Below, one piece after another: positions 31,944 to 36,001 of a DNA stretch of 36,001 bases (the stretch's first letter is position 1; each line of letters begins with the position of its first letter). Below the pieces are notes generated by a model. It was not told where the DNA came from. It saw only the letters and a program-made list of their open reading frames with translations, and did no database searches. Origin of the DNA: Candidatus Ornithoclostridium excrementipullorum (GTDB lineage: Bacteria; Bacillota; Clostridia; Christensenellales; UBA3700); the NCBI GenBank assembly GCA_018716085.1, contig DVKK01000005.1, positions 1 through 36,001 of the forward strand. Direction: 5' to 3'. Made by a program: the position numbers and the translations under genes.

Positions 31944-33085
31944 GCCTTGGCGGGAACTTTTTCGGACGAAAGAGAGCAGTATGCGATCGCCGCTACCGCC
32001 TCGCCTCTGCCTATGTCGCCCGTCTTTTCCGACGTCGTCGCCGCAACGTTTATACGCGAAGCGTCGCAACCGAAAGCCTGCGCGAGCCGATCGCACATTT
32101 TCGGGATACTGTTTTTCAGTTTCGGTCTTTCGCATATGACGGTAGCGGACAGATTATTCAGCGCGAAGCCGTCTTTTTTTGCGAGAGCCGCCACTTCGTC
32201 CAGCAGAGCCATGCTGTCCGCCCCTTCGTATGCGGGGTCGGTATCGGGAAAAAGACAGCCGATGTCCCTGCGGCCGAGAGCGCCGAGGACCGCGTCCATG
32301 ACGGCATGGGTCAGCACGTCGGCGTCCGAATGTCCGAGAAGACCTTTTTCGAAAGGGATCTCGACGCCGCCCAATACGAAGCGCCGTCCTTCGACAAGGC
32401 GGTGGATATCCCAGCCCGCGCCCACGCGGAATCCGCTCGGCGCAAGAAGTTCGAGGTCGGAAGGATCGGTCATTTTGCGGTTGTGCGGATCGCCGTCGCA
32501 GAGCGATACCGCGCCTATGTATTTTTCGTACAGCTGTGCGTCGTCGGTGGCGGAAGATCCGTCTTTTTCCGCAAGAGCGTAAGCCTTTGTCAATTCCTCG
32601 CGGCGGAAAAACTGCGGGGTCTGGACAAGGCGTACGGTATTGCGGTCCACGGGAGAGGAAGAGCCGTCGGGGCGCGTCACTCTCACGCTGTCCGAAACCG
32701 CGACCGAAGCGACCGCGGTGCCCATAAGTTTGCACGTCTTTGCGCACAGGTCGATGGTTTTGCGGGTCACGAACGGTCTTGCGCCGTCGTGCACCGCGAC
32801 GTATTCGGACGTGCAAAGCCGCAGCGCGTTTGCGACGGACTCTCCGCGCGTGCCGCCGCCGTCGCATATCTCGACGGGGAGCCCGAATCCTTCGAAAAGA
32901 GAGCGGAACAGTCCTTTTTCGGCAGAGGCGCAGGGAAGCACTATCTTATTTACGTACGGCAGGAAAAACGCGCTCACGGTGTTTTCTATCAGAGTTCTGC
33001 CCCTCATCGGCAGCAGAAGTTTGTTGTAGCCCAGCCCCATGCGGCTGCCGGAGCCTCCGCACGGAATTATGACGTCAACTTTCAT
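31934..33085 (-). CDS. ispDF: Bifunctional IspD-IspF enzyme of the MEP pathway
   Basis: A 383-residue fusion. Residues 1-215 are IspD, 2-C-methylerythritol 4-phosphate cytidylyltransferase (IIPCGGSGSRMG nucleotide loop, VHDGARPF, VRLVQTPQFF). Residues 219-383 are IspF, 2-C-methylerythritol 2,4-cyclodiphosphate synthase, with zinc ligands in GWDIH (D226, H228) and H260 of HSDADVLTHAVMDA, and a closing TTSEKTGDIGRGEA. The fused protein carries out two non-consecutive MEP-pathway steps; IspE acts between them. Its start overlaps the rqcP end by 11 bases. It is the last gene of the HAD-rqcP-ispDF set. Confidence 0.96.
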   Translation of the reverse strand: MKVDVIIPCGGSGSRMGLGYNKLLLPMRGRTLIENTVSAFFLPYVNKIVLPCASAEKGLFRSLFEGFGLPVEICDGGGTRGESVANALRLCTSEYVAVHDGARPFVTRKTIDLCAKTCKLMGTAVASVAVSDSVRVTRPDGSSSPVDRNTVRLVQTPQFFRREELTKAYALAEKDGSSATDDAQLYEKYIGAVSLCDGDPHNRKMTDPSDLELLAPSGFRVGAGWDIHRLVEGRRFVLGGVEIPFEKGLLGHSDADVLTHAVMDAVLGALGRRDIGCLFPDTDPAYEGADSMALLDEVAALAKKDGFALNNLSATVICERPKLKNSIPKMCDRLAQAFGCDASRINVAATTSEKTGDIGRGEAVAAIAYCSLSSEKVPAKADA

Positions 33086-33326
33086 CGCCGAGCACCTCGT
33101 ACATTGCGGAACAGTCCTGTTTTCCTACGGGAGCGACGTCGCTCAGTATGCGGAAGCGCAGAACTCTGTCGCCGAAACGCAGTTCGGCTATATCGCCGAC
33201 TTTTATCTGCGCGCCCGCTTTTGCGGGGCGGCCGTTCAGCGTTACCCGAGCCGCGTCGCACGCCTCGTTGGCGACGGTGCGGCGGCGTATGATACGCGAT
33301 ACTTTCAGAAATTTGTCCAATCTCAT
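33075..33326 (-). CDS. rqcP: S4-domain ribosome quality control protein RqcP
   Basis: An 83-residue S4 RNA-binding protein of the Hsp15/YabO type. It begins MRLDKFLKVSRIIRRRT, contains AARVTLNGRPAKAGAQIKVGD, and ends in FGDRVLRFRILS and MYEVLGDE. Length and sequence match Firmicutes RqcP (YabO), which works with RqcH on split 50S subunits to add alanine tails to stalled chains. The start is at 33326, preceded by AGGTGG inside the HAD gene, whose stop it overlaps by 4 bases. It overlaps ispDF at its end. Confidence 0.92.
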   Translation of the reverse strand: MRLDKFLKVSRIIRRRTVANEACDAARVTLNGRPAKAGAQIKVGDIAELRFGDRVLRFRILSDVAPVGKQDCSAMYEVLGDES

Positions 33327-34018
33327 TGTATTCCACCTGCCAGGGAAGGGATCCCTTCCAGATTTTCCGAATAAAGGCAGTAGCCGTGTTCGTTCGGTTT
33401 GCGCACAAGGATCGCTTTCATGCCGAAACGCAGCGCGCCGAGCACGTCGGCTTCGTACCCGTCTCCGACCATCACCGACTCCGACTTGTTCCATCCTTCC
33501 GTCGCGGCGGCATATATCTCGGGCGACGGTTTTTCCCACTTCTCTTCGGACGAGATCGTCATTTTTTCAAAAAACGGAGTCAGACCGAGCGCCGCGAATA
33601 TACTGCGCGCTTCGGGTACGTGGTTGGACAGCAGCCGCAGACGGTATCCCGCGGACCTGAGTTTTTCCAATACGGGCAGAGTATCGGGAAAGAGATGCCA
33701 GTAAGACGTATCGCAGAATCGCTCGCGCAGTCCGCGCACGGCTTTTTCGGCGCTCTCCCGTCCGCAGGCGCCCGTCGAAACGAGTCCGTCCGCTATCTTT
33801 CCGCTTACGGCGTCCCACCAGCTTTTACCGCCGAAGAAGTCGTCGTGCGTCACGCCGCCCTTCCACGGATAGACGTCGCCGTGCGTTACGGGGCGTATCA
33901 GCTCCTCCGGAACGCAGACGTTGTTTTCCAGGAGCAGTTCTTTGACGGTCTCCGTCCACATAGGCGAGCGGTATCCGAGAGTCATATCGAAATCGAACAA
34001 GACGTTTCTTATGCCCAT
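33323..34018 (-). CDS. HAD-superfamily hydrolase
   Basis: A 231-residue HAD phosphatase. Motif I is DFDMT (D9, D11), with Met where Gly is usual. A helical cap follows at about 15-110 (WWDAVSGKIADGLV). Motif II is LLSNHVPE, motif III the Lys in EKWEKPSPEIY, motif IV MVGDGYEADVLGA. The substrate is unknown. I used the ATG at 34018 because a TATAAT box lies 6 nt upstream; longer readings would lie before the promoter. It is the first gene of the HAD-rqcP-ispDF operon, and its stop overlaps the rqcP start. Confidence 0.88.
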   Translation of the reverse strand: MGIRNVLFDFDMTLGYRSPMWTETVKELLLENNVCVPEELIRPVTHGDVYPWKGGVTHDDFFGGKSWWDAVSGKIADGLVSTGACGRESAEKAVRGLRERFCDTSYWHLFPDTLPVLEKLRSAGYRLRLLSNHVPEARSIFAALGLTPFFEKMTISSEEKWEKPSPEIYAAATEGWNKSESVMVGDGYEADVLGALRFGMKAILVRKPNEHGYCLYSENLEGIPSLAGGIQ

Positions 34019-34024
34019 GCCCAC

Positions 34025-34053
34025 ATTATAGCAGAACGGGCGGCGGCGCGCAA
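34025..34053 (-). promoter_or_regulatory. Promoter of the HAD-rqcP-ispDF operon, apparently leaderless
   Basis: On the minus strand TTGCGC (34053-34048), a 17-bp spacer and TATAAT (34030-34025), then GTGGGC and the ATG at 34018. The layout is nearly identical to the promoter at 31860-31888. Confidence 0.75.
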
Positions 34054-34075
34054 CAGCCGCGCGGCAAAAGGAAGG

Positions 34076-34091
34076 GAGCCGTAAGCGGCTC
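34076..34091. other. Hairpin between the HAD and rpoB promoters
   Basis: GAGCCG-TAAG-CGGCTC forms a 6-bp stem without a T-run. The stretch 34054-34190 otherwise holds no gene, a short near-repeat (GCGCATATATAAA / GCGCATATAAA, about 34126-34147) and an A/T-rich block before the rpoB promoter. Confidence 0.3.
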
Positions 34092-34193
34092 GGAGAAATG
34101 CGGAGCGAAAGGCGCGTACGGCGCATATATAAAGCGCATATAAAGTATAACTCAAAACACGCGCGAAAATTTTATTTTTGTGCGCAAAAAAAG

Positions 34194-34222
34194 TTGACAG
34201 GGTTGAAGGGTTGGGCTATAAT
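34194..34222 (+). promoter_or_regulatory. Strong SigA promoter of rpoB
   Basis: TTGACA (34194-34199), a 17-bp spacer and TATAAT (34217-34222), both perfect. An A/T-rich block (34167-34193) just upstream resembles an UP element. Transcription should start near 34229, leaving a leader of about 125 nt. Confidence 0.92.
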
Positions 34223-34267
34223 GTATGATTGTGTAAATATGTAAGATGAGAAACTATCGCCTGCGCT

Positions 34268-34294
34268 CGACGGAAAAACGGTAAAACCGCGTCG
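34268..34294 (+). other. Bulged hairpin in the rpoB leader
   Basis: CGACG (34268-34272) pairs with CGTCG (34290-34294), and inside it CGGT (34279-34282) pairs with ACCG (34286-34289) around an AAA loop, leaving a one-sided GAAAAA bulge. It resembles a small protein-binding hairpin, but no known leader motif is recognised. Confidence 0.35.
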
Positions 34295-34353
34295 GGTAAG
34301 GGAGATTTTCGCACTTACGGACAATTTGCGAAACCACTACAGGAGGGTCGATA

Positions 34354-36001
34354 ATGCCTCAACATATTCATAAGGTCAAGTACGGCAATACCGAAAGGAT
34401 CTGTTTTTCGCGGATCAAAGACACTCTCGATATTCCGTATTTGATTGCATTGCAAAAGGATTCTTACAGGCAGTTCGTCACGGAAGGCATCCAGGAAGTT
34501 CTCGACGACTTCTCGCCGGTACGCGACTACGCCGGAAGAATGGAATTGCAATTCCTCGGCTTTTCTCTCGAAGGAAAACCCAAATACGACGTCAAGGAGT
34601 GCAAGGAGAGAGACGCGACGTACGCTCTTCCGCTCAAAGTCAAGGTGAGGCTCGTCCACAACGATACTGGCGAAGCCACCGTCGAAGACGTCTTTATGGG
34701 CGATTTCCCGCTGATGACCGAAAACGGCAGCTTTATCATCAACGGCGCGGAGAGAGTCGTCGTCAGCCAGTTGGTCAGAAGTCCCGGCGTGTACAGCGGA
34801 GTCACGATGGACAGAGCGGGCGTGCCGCGTTACGACACGACCGTCATGCCGTCCAGAGGCGCGTGGCTCGAATTCAAACAGGACGCCAACAATATCCTTT
34901 GGGTAAGCGTCGACAGGACGCGTAAGATCACCGCGACGGTGTTCATGCGTTCGCTCGGTTTCGGCACGGACGACGAGCTGATCGCGCTTTTCGGCGACGA
35001 AGAGATCCTCAAAGCCACGATGGCGAAGGATTCCATCAAGAACAGCGAAGACGCCAAGATCGAGCTGTACAAGAGGATGAAACAGGGCGAGATCCCGACC
35101 ATCGACGGCATAAATCAGCTTATCAGGAATACTTTCTACGACGTGCACAAGTACGACCTCATGCGCGTCGGAAGATACAAGGTCAACAAGAAACTCTGCT
35201 TTGCGACCAGACTTGCGGGACAGGTCCTCGCGGACAACATCGTCGACGAAGAGACGGGCGAGATACTGGCTCAGACGGGCGACGTGCTCTCCGAGGAGAG
35301 AGCTTTCGAGTTGCAGAACGCGGGCGTCAACGTCGCCTACATAAAGACCAGGAGCGGCGGCAAGTTTAAGCTCATCGGCAACAACACCGTCGATCTTGCG
35401 GCGTATGTCGACTGCAATCCCAGAGATCTCGGGATCCTGGAGAAGGTCTACTATCCCTCGCTCAAAGAGCTGCTCGACCGCAAGGCGGAGGACAAGCTTT
35501 CCGACGAGGAATTCAAGAGCCTCATAAAGGCGCACAGGGACGAGCTGGTCATCAAGCACATCACGCTGGACGACATTATCGCTTCCGTCAACTACAACCT
35601 CGGACTCGTACACGGCTTCGGATCGACCGACAATATCGACCACCTCGCGAACAGAAGAGTCAAAGCTGTCGGCGAGCTGCTCCAGAACCAGTTCAGGATC
35701 GGTATGGCGCGTCTGGACAGAGTCATCAAGGAGAGAATGTCCATTACCCAGGACGGAGCCGAACACAAAGTCCAGAGCTTTATCAACATAAAGCCCGTGA
35801 CCAGCGTCATCAAGGAGTTCTTCGGTTCTTCCCAGCTGTCGCAGTTCATGGACCATCACAACCCGATAGCGGAGCTTACCCACAAGAGAAAGCTCTCCGC
35901 GCTCGGCCCCGGCGGTCTCAACAGAGAACGCGCGAGCTTCGAAGTCCGCGACATCAACCATTCGCATTACGGCAGATTGTGCCCGATCGAGACCCCCGAA
36001 G
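34354..36001 (+). CDS. rpoB: RNA polymerase beta subunit, 5' part
   Basis: The gene runs off the window; 549 codons are present. It encodes the beta subunit of RNA polymerase. Readable landmarks are SFLKxDxxR-like early segments replaced here by [14 protein letters not shown], the lobe motif [14 protein letters not shown], and the rifampicin-pocket region [16 protein letters not shown] ... [14 protein letters not shown], followed by [10 protein letters not shown] at the edge. AGGAGGG (about 34341) precedes the ATG. Using E. coli numbering, the pocket keeps Q513, D516, H526 and S531 but has His at 517 and 518 and Lys at 529. It has its own promoter and no rplJ-rplL immediately upstream. Confidence 0.98.
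   Translation, partial: MPQHIHKVKYGNTERICFSRIKDTLDIPYLIALQKDSYRQFVTEGIQEVLDDFSPVRDYAGRMELQFLGFSLEGKPKYDVKECKERDATYALPLKVKVRLVHNDTGEATVEDVFMGDFPLMTENGSFIINGAERVVVSQLVRSPGVYSGVTMDRAGVPRYDTTVMPSRGAWLEFKQDANNILWVSVDRTRKITATVFMRSLGFGTDDELIALFGDEEILKATMAKDSIKNSEDAKIELYKRMKQGEIPTIDGINQLIRNTFYDVHKYDLMRVGRYKVNKKLCFATRLAGQVLADNIVDEETGEILAQTGDVLSEERAFELQNAGVNVAYIKTRSGGKFKLIGNNTVDLAAYVDCNPRDLGILEKVYYPSLKELLDRKAEDKLSDEEFKSLIKAHRDELVIKHITLDDIIASVNYNLGLVHGFGSTDNIDHLANRRVKAVGELLQNQFRIGMARLDRVIKERMSITQDGAEHKVQSFINIKPVTSVIKEFFGSSQLSQFMDHHNPIAELTHKRKLSALGPGGLNRERASFEVRDINHSHYGRLCPIETPE

Noticed and set aside
34315..35967. Long minus-strand open frame of 550 codons at the right edge
   Set aside because: It is antisense to rpoB, whose protein sequence is unmistakable on the plus strand. 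It arises from codon bias.
1..36001. CRISPR arrays, tRNA, rRNA, transposases, prophage genes
   Set aside because: I looked on both strands and found no regularly spaced repeats, cloverleaf, rRNA segments, DDE or serine recombinases, or phage structural proteins.

Overview
The window reads as chromosome of an uncultured, Gram-positive-type Clostridia member (Firmicutes/Bacillota). Supporting signs are SigA-type promoters (TTGACA/TATAAT with 17-bp spacers), a Spo0A-family regulator, the NfeD-FloA pair, RqcP, a GPH-type sugar transporter and AGGAGG ribosome sites. The sequence is moderately GC-rich and densely coding. I see no phage, insertion sequence, CRISPR array, tRNA or rRNA. A lineage near the gut Christensenellales is only a guess.

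Layout. 1-720: a small XRE repressor gene (minus strand) with palindromic operator-like sites, and two strong plus-strand promoters flanking about 330 bp without a convincing gene. 721-2943: NfeD, FloA and a one-helix membrane protein, closed by a terminator. 3077-3571: a PaaI-like thioesterase (minus). 3771-15641: a long plus-strand run of tightly packed genes: iron alcohol dehydrogenase, thiamine pyrophosphokinase, HAD phosphatase, a large membrane protein ending in a uL15-like domain, a cytosolic GH20 hexosaminidase, a P-type ATPase, RadC, a YgjP-type metallopeptidase, and two membrane proteins, one with zinc ribbons. 15756-19658: GPH transporter, lipoprotein, second GH20 enzyme, terminator. 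19766-20851: alanine racemase. 20902-25565 (minus): a propeller/SH3-like membrane protein followed by leuC, leuD and leuB and a terminator. 25730-30243: glycerol utilisation operon (GlpA-like with BFD iron-sulfur domain, GlpB-like, DUF1667, GlpK). 30334-31038 (minus): Spo0A-like regulator with a degenerate receiver. 31575-34018 (minus): small membrane protein; then ispDF, rqcP and a HAD phosphatase. 34354-end: 5' part of rpoB with its own strong promoter.

How parts fit together. One block imports amino-sugar oligosaccharides and trims them inside the cell (transporter plus two GH20 enzymes). Another feeds glycerol into central metabolism through an Fe-S flavoenzyme route. Leucine and isoprenoid synthesis, cell-wall D-alanine, ribosome rescue and transcription genes make the rest of the window ordinary chromosome.

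Most noteworthy: (1) five genes have a -10 box ending only 5-7 nt before ATG and no Shine-Dalgarno site, which points to leaderless mRNAs; (2) a Spo0A whose receiver lacks the normal acidic pair and apparently one helix, with 10-bp-phased 0A-like boxes upstream; (3) a polytopic membrane protein ending in a ribosomal-protein-uL15-like domain.
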